A DNA stretch of 64,000 nucleotides from Patulibacter americanus DSM 16676 (GTDB lineage Bacteria > Actinomycetota > Thermoleophilia > Solirubrobacterales > Solirubrobacteraceae). Position numbers and translations under genes: made by a program. Positions 1-7,837 of the stretch are shown here, in pieces (position 1 is the stretch's first letter; each line of letters begins with the position of its first letter). Location of the stretch: positions 372,001 to 436,000 of the forward strand of contig NZ_ATUD01000001.1 in assembly GCF_000420025.1 (NCBI RefSeq). Reading direction: 5' to 3'. The notes beneath the pieces are model-generated. The model saw only the letters and a program-made list of their open reading frames with translations. It did no database searches and was not told the origin of the DNA.

Positions 1-80
1 CTACCCCGCGGCCGGGCGGGGTCAACCGTGACGGGGCATGGGCCGCCTCGACGCGTGGGGCCTGCCCCGCCCGGCCGCGG

Positions 81-356
81 TCACCCGTGGCGGTCGAAGC
101 GTCGCAACGCGTCGCGCACCGGCGCCGAGGCGTGGGCGGGGTCGAAGACGACAACCCCCGTCGGCACGCTCCGTCCGGCGACGACCTGCCCGTCGACCGC
201 CGCGACGACGACCGGCTGCTCGGGCACGGGCTCGCCGACGCGGTGGGCGAGATCGCGCAGCTCGAGCTGGTCCATGGCGGTGGGCGTGCGGACGGCGATG
301 TCGCCGGGCGACGGCTCGGCGGGGGCCTCGGTGGCGCGGGTGGTCTGGGTGCTCAC
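81..356 (-). CDS. Unrecognised small protein, divergent from LysR gene (module 1)
   Basis: I do not recognise this 91-residue soluble protein; it has no signal peptide or membrane segment. The GTG at 356 is preferred over more upstream starts because the extra N-terminal residues would be low-complexity and Arg-rich. Residues 48-84 align gap-free (constant offset 26) with residues 74-110 of the protein at 2736-3179: shared Pro48, Ala52, Val54, Gly56, Val58, Ala60, Val69-Val70, Asp72-Pro73, Ala78 and Asp82-Ala83-Leu84. Both genes sit head-to-head with a LysR gene of the same subfamily, so the two are probably paralogues that travel with their regulators. The 124-bp gap to the LysR start would hold both promoters. 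Function unknown; confidence is in the gene, not a role. Confidence 0.6.
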   Translation of the reverse strand: MSTQTTRATEAPAEPSPGDIAVRTPTAMDQLELRDLAHRVGEPVPEQPVVVAAVDGQVVAGRSVPTGVVVFDPAHASAPVRDALRRFDRHG

Positions 357-467
357 GGGTGCTCCTCGGGTCTGGGTGCCCCACGCTGACGGCGTGCGGA
401 CACGTTCTCCAGCGCGATCCCGCACCCCCATGCCGAGCCGGCATGCGACGGGGCCGGCCCGAGCAGG

Positions 468-473
468 TACGGT
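468..473 (+). promoter_or_regulatory. -10 box TACGGT, leaderless promoter of the LysR gene at 481
   Basis: TACGGT ends exactly 7 nt before the ATG at 481. With normal -10 to start-site spacing the transcript would begin at the start codon itself. The same geometry recurs before many genes here. Confidence 0.55.
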
Positions 474-480
474 CGTCCGG

Positions 481-1581
481 ATGGATCTCCTCGGCCTGCG
501 GGTCCTTCGCGAGGTCGCCCGGTGCGGCTCGATCTCCGCCGCCGCGGACGCCCTGGACTACACCCAGCCCGCGATCTCGCGGCAGCTCGCCGCGCTCGAG
601 CGCTCCGCGGGCCGACCCCTCGTCGAGCGCACGGCGCGCGGCACCAGGCTGACCCGCCCCGGCGAGGTCCTGCTGCGGCGGGCCGAGGCCGTCCTGACCG
701 AGCTCGAGGGCGCGCGCGCCGATCTCGACAGCCTGGGCGACGACGAGGAGCGCCCCCTGCGGATCCTCGGGTTCCAGACCGCGATCGCGTCGTTCGTGCC
801 CGACGCGATCGGCGCGCTGCGGCGGCGGATCCCGGACGTCGGGGTGGAGCTGCGCCTCGGCGAGGCCCGGGTCGGTGACGCCGCGCTGCGCGGCGACCGC
901 CTCGACGTCGCGCTCACCAACGCGACGACCTGGACGTTTCCCGACGCCCGCGTGCACCCGTTGCGCGAGGACCCGATGTGGTGCGTGCTGCCGGCGGGCC
1001 ACCGCCTGGCCGGCCGCGACGAGGTCGCGTTCGAGGCGCTGCGGGAGGAGCCGTTCGTGTTGACGTCGACCACGCTCTGCGCCGACCGCGAGCTCGTGCT
1101 CGACGCGTGCGCCGCGCACGGGTTCGTCCCCCGCGTGGCCGCGCACTGCGACGACCCGAACACCACCCAGGGGCTCGTCGCCGCCGGCGTGGGCGTGGCG
1201 GCGCTGCCGGAGATGGGGCTGCCGGCGCTGCGGGACGACGTCGTGCTGCGGCCCTTCGCCCACCCGCTGAAGCGGCGGGTGGTGGCCCTCGTGCCGCGCG
1301 ACGCCCCGGCGCGACCGGCGCGCGACGCGCTGCTCGAGGAGCTGGCGACCACGGCCGGGGCGTGGCGCTCGCCCGTCGTACCGGTCGGCCCGGGCGAGTC
1401 GGCCGGCGTGGGCGGGTCGTCCGGCGTGGGCGGGTCGGCCGGCGTCGACCGGTCGTCCGGCGCGCGTCCGGGGTCCGGCGCGGCGAGGACCACCGCCGCG
1501 TCGCAGCGCCGGACTCAGACGGCGGTGACGCCCGTGCGCTCGTACCAGGCGGACAGCGGCTCGCCCGTGATCCGCTCGTAG
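481..1581 (+). CDS. LysR-family transcriptional regulator (module 1)
   Basis: A 366-residue DNA-binding regulator with an N-terminal winged helix-turn-helix (about 1-62; the run SISAAADALDYTQPAISRQL is the recognition region) and a LysR substrate-binding domain (about 90-295). ATG 481 starts the HTH and is preceded by TACGGT-N7. It is divergent from the small gene at 81-356, its likely target. Unusually, a C-terminal tail of about 60 residues follows the domain: four imperfect 6-residue Ser/Gly/Val repeats (codons 306-329), then a stretch whose last 67 nt overlap the 3' end of convergent purC. The effector is unknown. Its HTH closely resembles the LysR protein at 3357. Confidence 0.88.
   Translation: MDLLGLRVLREVARCGSISAAADALDYTQPAISRQLAALERSAGRPLVERTARGTRLTRPGEVLLRRAEAVLTELEGARADLDSLGDDEERPLRILGFQTAIASFVPDAIGALRRRIPDVGVELRLGEARVGDAALRGDRLDVALTNATTWTFPDARVHPLREDPMWCVLPAGHRLAGRDEVAFEALREEPFVLTSTTLCADRELVLDACAAHGFVPRVAAHCDDPNTTQGLVAAGVGVAALPEMGLPALRDDVVLRPFAHPLKRRVVALVPRDAPARPARDALLEELATTAGAWRSPVVPVGPGESAGVGGSSGVGGSAGVDRSSGARPGSGAARTTAASQRRTQTAVTPVRSYQADSGSPVIRS
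1396..1467 (+). repeat. Four 18-bp tandem repeats in the LysR tail
   Basis: Four consecutive imperfect 18-bp units (1396-1413, 1414-1431, 1432-1449, 1450-1467), in frame, encode hexapeptides of the type G-S-(A/S)-G-V-(G/D). They lie after the effector-binding domain and look like a slippage-expanded linker. Confidence 0.75.
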
Positions 1582-2429
1582 GCCTCGGCGTAGCGCTCGC
1601 GGGTGCCCGCGACGACGTCGTCCGGGATCGCGGGCGCCGGCGGGGTCTTGTCCCAGCCGGAGGCGACGGCCCAGTCGCGGACGAACTGCTTGTCGAAGGA
1701 GGGCGGCGTCGACCCGACCGCGAAGCTGTCCGCCGGCCAGTAGCGGGAGGAGTCGGGCGTGAGCGCCTCGTCGCCGAGCAGCAGCTGGCCCGTCTCGGGA
1801 TCGAGGCCGAACTCGAACTTCGTGTCGGCCAGGATGACGCCGCGCGAGCGGGCGTGCTCGTGGGCGTGGCGGTAGAGCGCGACGGACGCCTCGCGCACGC
1901 GGGTGGCCAGCGCGTCGCCGTCGCCGTCCGGCGCGAACGGGTTCAGCAGCTCGGCGGCGGTGGCGAAGTCGATCGCCTCGTCGTGCCCCTCGGCCGCCTT
2001 CGTCGACGGGGTGAAGATCGGGACGGGCAGCTCCTGGCTCTCCTTCAGGCCGGCCGGCAGCTCGATGCCCGAGACGCTCCCCGTCTCCTGGTAGTCCTTC
2101 CAGCCGCCACCGGTGATGTGCCCGCGGACGACGGCCTCGAGCGGGAGCATCCGCAGCCGCTTGACGACGACGCCGCGGCCGCGGGCCTCGTCCGGCACGC
2201 CGTCCGTGTAGGAGATGACGTGGTTGGGCACGATGTGGCCCGTCTGCCCGAACCAGAACGCGGAGAGCCCCGTCAGCACGGCGCCCTTCCCCGGGATGCT
2301 GTTGGGGTGGACCACGTCGTAGGTCGACACGCGGTCGCTCGCGACGAGCAGCAGGCGATCGGGCCCCAGGTCGTAGAGATCGCGGACCTTGCCGCGGGCG
2401 ACGAGGGGCAGGGTGTCCAGCGTGCTCAC
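1515..2429 (-). CDS. purC: Phosphoribosylaminoimidazole-succinocarboxamide synthase
   Basis: Cytosolic purine-synthesis enzyme that joins CAIR and aspartate with ATP to make SAICAR. At 304 residues it has normal length for the single-domain family. The N-terminal GKVRDLYDLG and SDRVSTYD nucleotide-binding motifs, the central ITGGGWKDYQ and FTPSTKAAEGHDE segments and the C-terminal ADTKFEFG motif are all present. GTG 2429 is chosen because it directly precedes the conserved N terminus and lies 7 nt after TACCCT (2437-2442), a leaderless arrangement; no Shine-Dalgarno sequence is seen. It stands alone, separated from the upstream small gene by a 306-bp inverted-repeat region. Its 3' end overlaps the convergent LysR gene by 67 nt. 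purB and purD are elsewhere in the window, so purine genes are scattered. Confidence 0.95.
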   Translation of the reverse strand: MSTLDTLPLVARGKVRDLYDLGPDRLLLVASDRVSTYDVVHPNSIPGKGAVLTGLSAFWFGQTGHIVPNHVISYTDGVPDEARGRGVVVKRLRMLPLEAVVRGHITGGGWKDYQETGSVSGIELPAGLKESQELPVPIFTPSTKAAEGHDEAIDFATAAELLNPFAPDGDGDALATRVREASVALYRHAHEHARSRGVILADTKFEFGLDPETGQLLLGDEALTPDSSRYWPADSFAVGSTPPSFDKQFVRDWAVASGWDKTPPAPAIPDDVVAGTRERYAEAYERITGEPLSAWYERTGVTAV

Positions 2430-2436
2430 GCGCAGG

Positions 2437-2442
2437 AGGGTA
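2437..2442 (-). promoter_or_regulatory. -10 box TACCCT of purC (leaderless)
   Basis: Read on the minus strand, TACCCT is followed by 7 nt and then the GTG start of purC. The intervening bases resemble an anti-Shine-Dalgarno rather than a ribosome site. Confidence 0.5.
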
Positions 2443-2481
2443 CCCGAGGGGTGCTCGCCCGGCCGGTCCCGGAAGGAACCG

Positions 2482-2660
2482 CCGGCGGCGCGGGAGGTGC
2501 GATCGCGACCCTCCCGCGCCGCCGGGGCGGCGGTCGCAACGTTCCCAGCGACGCGACCGCCTTCCCGTCGTCCGCGCGGACGCGGGCGACGGGAACGCGG
2601 CCGCACGCCCGGACGTGCGCGGTGGTCGTCGGTGCCGACCACCACGGGGTCGGCACCGAC
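2482..2660. terminator. Cluster of four GC-rich inverted repeats filling the purC upstream gap
   Basis: The 306-bp gap 2430-2735 has no supportable gene but holds four perfect inverted repeats: 16-bp arms 2482-2497/2510-2525; 9-bp arms 2529-2537/2553-2561; 9-bp arms 2562-2570/2587-2595 with a second dyad between them; and 13-bp arms 2628-2640/2648-2660. All lie downstream of the leftward gene ending at 2736 and upstream of purC. Terminator activity is likely for at least one of them, without U-tracts. Confidence 0.5.
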
Positions 2661-2735
2661 CGCGACGGGACGGCTCGTCCGGCTCGCCCGTCGCCGCCCG
2701 CTCGCTCGGGGCGCGGGGGCCGTTCGCGGCCGCGC

Positions 2736-3179
2736 TCACGGACGGGCCGACGCCCGCGCCTGGCGACGGGCGGGCCGGGTCGCCCCGAGCGCGGTGCGCA
2801 GCCGCGCCAGGCGCGAGGGCCACGGGCTGTGCTCGGCCGCCGCGGCCTGCAGCGCGTCCACGGCCCGGGCCGTCGGCCAGAACGGGTCCGCGACGACGCG
2901 CCGGTTCTCCAGGCCGATCGCCGCGATGACGATGCCGGCGACCTCGGCGAGCAGCAGCGGGCCGTCGGGCACGACGGAGCTGTCGCGCCCGGCGACGCCG
3001 CGGACGGCGGCCAGGTCGGCCTCGGTCGCGGGCCGCAGCTCGAACGGGGCGTGCGGATCCTGCGGCCGGCCGGTCAGGAGCGCTGCCCGCAGCTCGCTGC
3101 GGCGGTCGACGCCGCGCAGGTAGGCGTCGACGGGGGCCGACGGCGGGGCGGGATGACGGTGGTCGGGGGTGGGGCTCAT
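2736..3179 (-). CDS. Unrecognised small protein, divergent from LysR gene (module 2)
   Basis: A 147-residue soluble protein I cannot assign. ATG 3179 is the first start, and an AAAGGA-like ribosome site lies upstream (about 3186-3191 on the minus strand). The N-terminal third carries a Pro-rich stretch, then charged helices; the middle (about 46-110) matches the shorter protein at 81-356 at a constant offset, including the Val-Val-x-Asp-Pro and Asp-Ala-Leu segments. The C-terminal 25 residues are Arg/Ala-rich. It is divergent from the LysR gene at 3357 (177 bp apart), exactly as its relative is from the LysR gene at 481. The two pairs look like one duplicated regulator/target module. Weak resemblance to a minimal GNAT-like fold is possible but not demonstrable by eye. 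Confidence 0.6.
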   Translation of the reverse strand: MSPTPDHRHPAPPSAPVDAYLRGVDRRSELRAALLTGRPQDPHAPFELRPATEADLAAVRGVAGRDSSVVPDGPLLLAEVAGIVIAAIGLENRRVVADPFWPTARAVDALQAAAAEHSPWPSRLARLRTALGATRPARRQARASARP

Positions 3180-3356
3180 GGTGGGGTCCTTTCGCCGGGT
3201 GATCCGGTGACCGCAACCCTGGCCCCTGCGGCCTCGATTCTCCATCGCACCTGGACATGGGGGGCATGCACGGAGCGGGGTCCCCGTCCAGCGCATGGCG
3301 GCCATGCGATCCGCGCATGGACGGGGCCCCCCGGGGGGTCTAGCCTCGAAGGGCCC

Positions 3357-4286
3357 ATGGAACTCCTCCACCTCCGCGTCCTCCGCGAAGTCGCCCGCCG
3401 GGGATCGATCTCCGCCGCGGCCGACGCCTTGGACTACACGCAGCCCGCCGTGTCGCGCCAGCTCGCGATGCTCGAGCGTCAAGCGGCCCAGCCGCTCGTG
3501 GAGCGCACGCCGCGCGGGGCCCGGCTGACGGCGGCCGGAGAGGCGCTGCTGCGCCACGCCGAGGACATCCTCGCCCGCGTCGACGCGGCCCACGCCGAGA
3601 TGGAGGCCATCGCGACGCTCCGCGGCGGCCGGGTGCGGATCTCCGCCTTCCCGAGCACCGTGGCGTCGTTCGTCCCGTCGGGCCTGCGGGCGTTCGGCGA
3701 TCGGCACCCGGACGTGCAGGTGAAGTTCGAGCTCGTCGAGCCGGGGCCCGCCGTCGAGCTGCTCCGCCAGGGCACCCTGGACGTCGCCGTCACCAGCCTC
3801 AGCCTGGCGCCCGGGCCGCCCGCCGGCTTCCGCGCACACCCGCTCGTCGACGACCCGTTCCTCATCGCCCTGCCGCCGGACCACCCGCTGGCCGACCTGG
3901 ACGAGGTGCCCGTCGCCGCGCTGGCCGGCGAGCCGCTCATCATCGGCTCGCCCCAGACCTGCCCGGACTGCGAGGTCATGCTCATGGCCTGCGAGATGCG
4001 GGGCTTCACGCCCAACCGCGCCTACGTCGTCGACGACTACGGCGCCGCGCTCGGCCTCGTCGCCGCCGGCCTGGCCGCGGCGATGATCCCCGAGCTGGCC
4101 CTGAGCGGCAAGCGTGCCGACGTCGTGATCCGCCCCCTCGACGCCCGCCCGGTGCGGCGGATCGTCGCCATGACGCTCGACACGCAGTCGGGCTCGGCCG
4201 TCAACGACGCGATGGTCACGGCGCTGGCCGACGCCGCGTCGGCCTACGGCGCGGTGCGCGGCACCGCGAGCTTCGCGCGCGGCTGA
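3357..4286 (+). CDS. LysR-family transcriptional regulator (module 2)
   Basis: A 309-residue LysR regulator of standard length. The N-terminal HTH (about 1-60, run GSISAAADALDYTQPAVSRQ) is nearly the same as in the LysR protein at 481, followed by a linker helix and an effector domain (about 88-295). A Cys-Pro-Asp-Cys pair near residue 202 lies in the effector domain and could be metal- or redox-responsive, although this is a guess. ATG 3357 lies 10 nt after TAGCCT (3341-3346), a near-leaderless arrangement. It is divergent from the small protein gene at 2736-3179. The next gene, another LysR, begins 82 bp downstream on the same strand with its own promoter. Confidence 0.9.
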   Translation: MELLHLRVLREVARRGSISAAADALDYTQPAVSRQLAMLERQAAQPLVERTPRGARLTAAGEALLRHAEDILARVDAAHAEMEAIATLRGGRVRISAFPSTVASFVPSGLRAFGDRHPDVQVKFELVEPGPAVELLRQGTLDVAVTSLSLAPGPPAGFRAHPLVDDPFLIALPPDHPLADLDEVPVAALAGEPLIIGSPQTCPDCEVMLMACEMRGFTPNRAYVVDDYGAALGLVAAGLAAAMIPELALSGKRADVVIRPLDARPVRRIVAMTLDTQSGSAVNDAMVTALADAASAYGAVRGTASFARG

Positions 4287-4355
4287 GTCCGACGCCGTGG
4301 CCGCCACGGCCCCTGGCGCGTGAGCCACGCCCCAGGGGCCCATTCCGGCCAGGCA

Positions 4356-4361
4356 TATGAT
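4356..4361 (+). promoter_or_regulatory. -10 box TATGAT, leaderless promoter of the LysR gene at 4369
   Basis: TATGAT is one of the best -10 hexamers in the window and is followed by 7 nt and ATG 4369. It decides against the in-frame upstream start at 4357, which lies inside the hexamer. Confidence 0.6.
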
Positions 4362-4368
4362 GGTCGGG

Positions 4369-5367
4369 ATGGAGCGCCCTCTCCTGCCCTCGACGCACGA
4401 CCTGGAGGCCTTCGTCGCCGCCATCGAGGCGGGGACGATGGGCGGCGCCGCCGACGCGCTGGACCTGACCCAGTCCGCGGTCACGAAGCGCATCGCGCGG
4501 CTGGAGTCGCAGCTCGGCAGCCTGCTGCTCGAGCGCGGGCGGTTCGGCGTGCGCCCGACGCCGGCGGGCGGCGCACTGTACCCCGAGGCGCGCCGGGCGC
4601 TCGAGACGCTGCGCCGGGCGACGGAGCTCGTCCGGGCCGAGCGCGCCGCGCGCCACGAGACGCTGCGGATCACCGCCAGCCACACCGTCGGCGAGTACCT
4701 GCTGCCGGACTGGCTCGCGGCGTACCGGCGGTCGGGCGGGGCGAGCCACGCGACGATGCGGATCGCGAACTCCCCCGCCGTCCTCGAGGCGGTGCGCGAG
4801 GGCGAGGCCGACCTCGGGTTCGTGGAGCACGGCGGCGACGTCCACGGCGTCGAGAGCCTGCTCGTCGGCCGCGACGAGCTCGTCGTGGTCGTCGCGACGT
4901 CGCACCGCTGGGCCTCGCGACGGACGATCTCGGCCCGTGAGCTGCCCCGCGAGCCGTACCTCACGCGCGAGCCGGCGTCGGGCACGCGCACCGTGGCCGA
5001 GGACGCCCTGGCCGCAGTAGGCGTGACGCTCGACCCGGCACTCGAGGCGCAGAGCCTGGAGACGGTGAAGCGCTCCGTGGCCGGCGGCGACGGCTTCTCG
5101 CTGCTCTCCCCCCTCGCGGTCGCGCACGAGGTCGAGGCCGGCTCGCTCGCGATCCGCCCCGTGCGCGGCGCGGACCTGCGCCGCGAGCTGCGGGCCGTCC
5201 GCCGTCGGCCGCGTGGGTCCGTGCCGGGCGGCGGGCGTGAGCCGGCCCGGCAGCTGTGGCGCTGGCTGGCCGAGGAGGTCACGCCGGCGGCCGAGGCTGC
5301 GGGTGCCGCCGCGGGTGCGGTCGGCGAGGCCACCGACGTGGCCCAGGCCGGCACGACCTCCGGGTAG
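4369..5367 (+). CDS. LysR-family transcriptional regulator (CysB/CbbR-like branch)
   Basis: A 332-residue LysR protein of a different branch from its two neighbours. HTH about 10-68 (ADALDLTQSAVTKRIARLES), where the usual S-R-x-L is T-K-R-I, then a substrate-binding domain (about 95-290) containing the LRITASHTVGEYLLPDWL segment typical of regulators related to CysB, CbbR and YeiE. The last 45 residues form an Ala/Gly-rich tail. The start is fixed by TATGAT-N7-ATG. No divergent target gene is evident: the gene upstream is another LysR, and downstream is a PAS protein 153 bp away. The effector is unknown. Confidence 0.88.
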   Translation: MERPLLPSTHDLEAFVAAIEAGTMGGAADALDLTQSAVTKRIARLESQLGSLLLERGRFGVRPTPAGGALYPEARRALETLRRATELVRAERAARHETLRITASHTVGEYLLPDWLAAYRRSGGASHATMRIANSPAVLEAVREGEADLGFVEHGGDVHGVESLLVGRDELVVVVATSHRWASRRTISARELPREPYLTREPASGTRTVAEDALAAVGVTLDPALEAQSLETVKRSVAGGDGFSLLSPLAVAHEVEAGSLAIRPVRGADLRRELRAVRRRPRGSVPGGGREPARQLWRWLAEEVTPAAEAAGAAAGAVGEATDVAQAGTTSG

Positions 5368-5520
5368 CGCCGGCGCCGATCCCGCCGACCTCCTCCCCCG
5401 GCTGGGTGGACAGGCACCCATCATCTGTCCTCTTCGGCGCATGGGGCCCCCGTGGCCGGGGTATCGATCGGAGGTGCCGCGTCCCTTCGCGCCCCTTCCC
5501 CCTGGGCGCTGCTCTCGTCC

Positions 5521-6585
5521 ATGACCCGCCCGCCCCTTCCCGACGGTGACCCCACGGTCGCCGTCCTCCGCGATGCGCTGGACGCCATGGACGACCACGT
5601 GACGCTGCTCGACCCCGAAGGTCGGCTCCTGCACGTCAACCGCGCCTGGCGCACGTTCGCGGCGCAGAACGGCTGGGCGGGCGGCGCCTGGCCCGGCATG
5701 GACTACATCGCCGCGACCGAGGCCGGCGAGGACCCGGAGGCGCGGCGGATCGCCGCGGGCCTGCGCGCGGTGCTGCGGGGCGAGCAGGACGTCTTCCGCG
5801 CGGAGTACCCGTGCCACTCGCCTGACGAGCTGCGGTGGTTCGACATGCGTGCGACGGCGCTGCAGATGGACGGCGTCGGAGCCCTCATCGTGCACACCGA
5901 CATCACGCAGCGTCGGCTCGCGGAACGGGCGCTCGAGCACGCCGCCAGCCACGACGAGGTCACGGGCCTCGCCAACCGGCGGCTGCTGCAGCGGCGGCTC
6001 GAGGAGCTGCTCGTCGCCCACAGCGTCGGCGTGCTCGTCGTCCGGCTCCACGGCCACGACCCGGCGACCGCGCCGCGGCTCTCCGGCGCCCGCGACAGCG
6101 TGCTGCGCCAGACGGCGACCCTGGTGGACCAGCTCTTCGCCGCCCCGGCGGTCACGGGCCGCTACGGCCTGGATCACTTCGTCGTCCTGCTGCCCGACCA
6201 CGACGCCGCCGCCCTCGCGCGCCTGGCCGTCACCGTGACGGCGGGCTGGCGGGCCCGTCTGGGGGACCACGACGGGGTCGACGTCTCCGTCGGCCGCACG
6301 ATCGCGGGCCCGGGCGACGACGCCCGGCGCGTGCTCGCCCGGGCGGCGCTCGACGCCCGGCCCGCCCGGCGCCTGGCCGCGACGCCCGTCGGCCTGGACG
6401 GCCTGGCGGGCCGCCCCGCTGACGACGTGCCGCCCTCCGACGGCCTCGCCGGTCCCCCGCCGCGGGACGCCGTAGTGCCGCCGCCGCTCGACGCCCCCGT
6501 GCGCGTGGACGGGCGGAGCGGCGTCGGCCGCCGACCCGTTCGCGATCGCGCGCAGGCTTCGGACGCGGATCCCGCGCCGGCCTGA
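5521..6585 (+). CDS. PAS domain protein with degenerate GGDEF domain
   Basis: A 354-residue cytosolic protein. Residues about 12-130 form a PAS sensor domain (DALDAMDDHVTLLDPEGRLL opens it, HTDITQRRLAERALEHAASHDE closes it and leads into the GGDEF linker). Residues about 140-285 follow the diguanylate cyclase pattern (EVTGLANRRLLQRRLEELL; later RYGLDHFVVLLPDHD), but the catalytic signature GGDEF reads Y-G-L-D-H-F and the usual metal-binding acidic residues are not conserved, so cyclase activity is unlikely; GTP or partner binding might remain. A Pro-rich tail of about 65 residues follows. The start is uncertain: a GTG at 5452 in the same frame would add 23 residues. It is convergent with the acyl-CoA dehydrogenase genes. 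Confidence 0.75.
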   Translation: MTRPPLPDGDPTVAVLRDALDAMDDHVTLLDPEGRLLHVNRAWRTFAAQNGWAGGAWPGMDYIAATEAGEDPEARRIAAGLRAVLRGEQDVFRAEYPCHSPDELRWFDMRATALQMDGVGALIVHTDITQRRLAERALEHAASHDEVTGLANRRLLQRRLEELLVAHSVGVLVVRLHGHDPATAPRLSGARDSVLRQTATLVDQLFAAPAVTGRYGLDHFVVLLPDHDAAALARLAVTVTAGWRARLGDHDGVDVSVGRTIAGPGDDARRVLARAALDARPARRLAATPVGLDGLAGRPADDVPPSDGLAGPPPRDAVVPPPLDAPVRVDGRSGVGRRPVRDRAQASDADPAPA

Positions 6586-6644
6586 GCGCGGGCGGGTCCC
6601 GGACCCGGGCCGTCCGACCGCGACGCCGCTGCCGACGGCGGCTC

Positions 6645-6676
6645 CGCGGGTCCACACCCGCGGGTCCACACCCGCG
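6645..6676. terminator. Overlapping hairpins between convergent genes
   Basis: A 14-bp unit is repeated so that CGCGGGT-CCAC-ACCCGCG occurs at 6645-6662 and again at 6659-6676. The two 7-bp stems share bases, so only one can form at a time. The position between two convergent stop codons (6585 and 6729) suggests a bidirectional terminator; there is no U-tract. Confidence 0.5.
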
Positions 6677-6728
6677 GGTCGACGCCCGGCGCCTCGGCGC
6701 GTCGCACCCCGGCGGCGCGCCCGCGCCC

Positions 6729-7826
6729 TCAGGCCGCGGGGACGTTCCCCGCGACGACCTGCCCCGCCACGCGCCGGCGGTGGTGTCCCGCGCCGCCGAG
6801 CAGTGCCGCGTCGATCTGGGCGCGCTTCATGAGCCAGTGGACGTCGGCCTCCCACGTGAACCCGATGCCGCCGTGCAGCTGGATCGCGGCCGAGGTGACC
6901 GTGCGGCCGGCCTCGGAGGCCGCGGCCTTCGCCATCGACGCGGCCACGCGGACCTCGGCGGGGTCGCCGTGGTCGGCGACCCACGCGGCGTTGTAGGTCA
7001 GGACGCGCGCCATCGTGACGTCGCGGAGCATCTGCGCGGCGCCGTGCTGGACGGCCTGGAAGGAACCGACGGGCACACCGAACTGCTTGCGGTCCTTCAC
7101 GTAGGACACGGTCATGTCGAGCGCGCGCTGCATGACGCCCACGAGCTCGGCCGCCACGACGATCGCGGCGCGGTCGAAGCCGGGGCCGGCCGGGGTGACG
7201 GTGCCGCCGAGCCACTCGCCGCGGCCGTCGAGCTCCTCCTCCGGGTCCAGGCCGGCGATCGGCACGCGACCGTGGCCGCGCGTCGGGTCGATGGCCGTCA
7301 CGGGCTCGACGACGCCGGAGCCCGGGCCGTAGAGCGCCGCCGGGCCGCCGTGGGCGTCGGCGACGACGACCAGGCTGCCCTCGGCCGCGCCGGGGACGGG
7401 GACCTTGTCGCCGGTGAGCGTCGTCGCGCCGCGCAGCTCGCCCGACGCGAGGTGGCCGAGCCAGTCCTCCCGCTGCTCGTCCGAGCCCTCGTGCTGGATC
7501 ACGAGCGCCGCCGTCGTCGAGCCGAGGAACGGGACGGCGGCCACGGCGTAGCCGAGCTCCTCCGTGATCGTCACGAGCTCGATGAGGCCGAGCCCCTGGC
7601 CGCCGTGGTCCTCCGGGACGGCGATGCCGGTCCAGCCCAGCTCGCCGAGCTCCTTCCAGAGGCCGGCGTCCTCGCCGGGCACCTTCGAGAGGTCGGGCAT
7701 GCCCGTCGGCTCGGCGTCCTGCTCCTCCACGACCGCGCGCACCTGCGCGAAGCTCGAGCGCCCCGCGAGCAGCTCGCGCGCCGCGCCCTGGATCTCCTGC
7801 TGGTCCTCGGACAGTTCGAATCGCAT
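6729..7826 (-). CDS. Acyl-CoA dehydrogenase family protein (second subunit)
   Basis: A 365-residue FAD-dependent acyl-CoA dehydrogenase-like protein, expected to oxidise a CoA thioester at C-alpha/C-beta with electrons going to ETF. N-terminal helical domain (about 1-115, including AVPEDHGGQGLGLIELVTITEELGYA), a reduced middle beta domain (about 120-215) and a C-terminal helical domain with RKQFGVPVGSFQAVQH and LHGGIGFTWEADVHW. The middle domain lacks the usual FAD-contact motif seen in its partner. It starts 11 nt downstream of the dehydrogenase gene at 7838 with a good AGGAG site, so the two are co-translated. Such tandem pairs are known in actinobacteria to form mixed alpha2beta2 enzymes acting on bulky side chains (steroid or aromatic CoA esters); that is inference here. 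Confidence 0.85.
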   Translation of the reverse strand: MRFELSEDQQEIQGAARELLAGRSSFAQVRAVVEEQDAEPTGMPDLSKVPGEDAGLWKELGELGWTGIAVPEDHGGQGLGLIELVTITEELGYAVAAVPFLGSTTAALVIQHEGSDEQREDWLGHLASGELRGATTLTGDKVPVPGAAEGSLVVVADAHGGPAALYGPGSGVVEPVTAIDPTRGHGRVPIAGLDPEEELDGRGEWLGGTVTPAGPGFDRAAIVVAAELVGVMQRALDMTVSYVKDRKQFGVPVGSFQAVQHGAAQMLRDVTMARVLTYNAAWVADHGDPAEVRVAASMAKAAASEAGRTVTSAAIQLHGGIGFTWEADVHWLMKRAQIDAALLGGAGHHRRRVAGQVVAGNVPAA

Positions 7827-7837
7827 CTGGCTGGCTC

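Noticed and set aside
22..3318. Long open frame across purC and both small genes on the minus strand
   Set aside because: Antisense or out of frame to LysR and purC, Arg/Pro-rich, no domain.
4357..4371. Upstream start of the third LysR gene at 4357
   Set aside because: It lies inside the TATGAT -10 box and would not be transcribed if that promoter is used.
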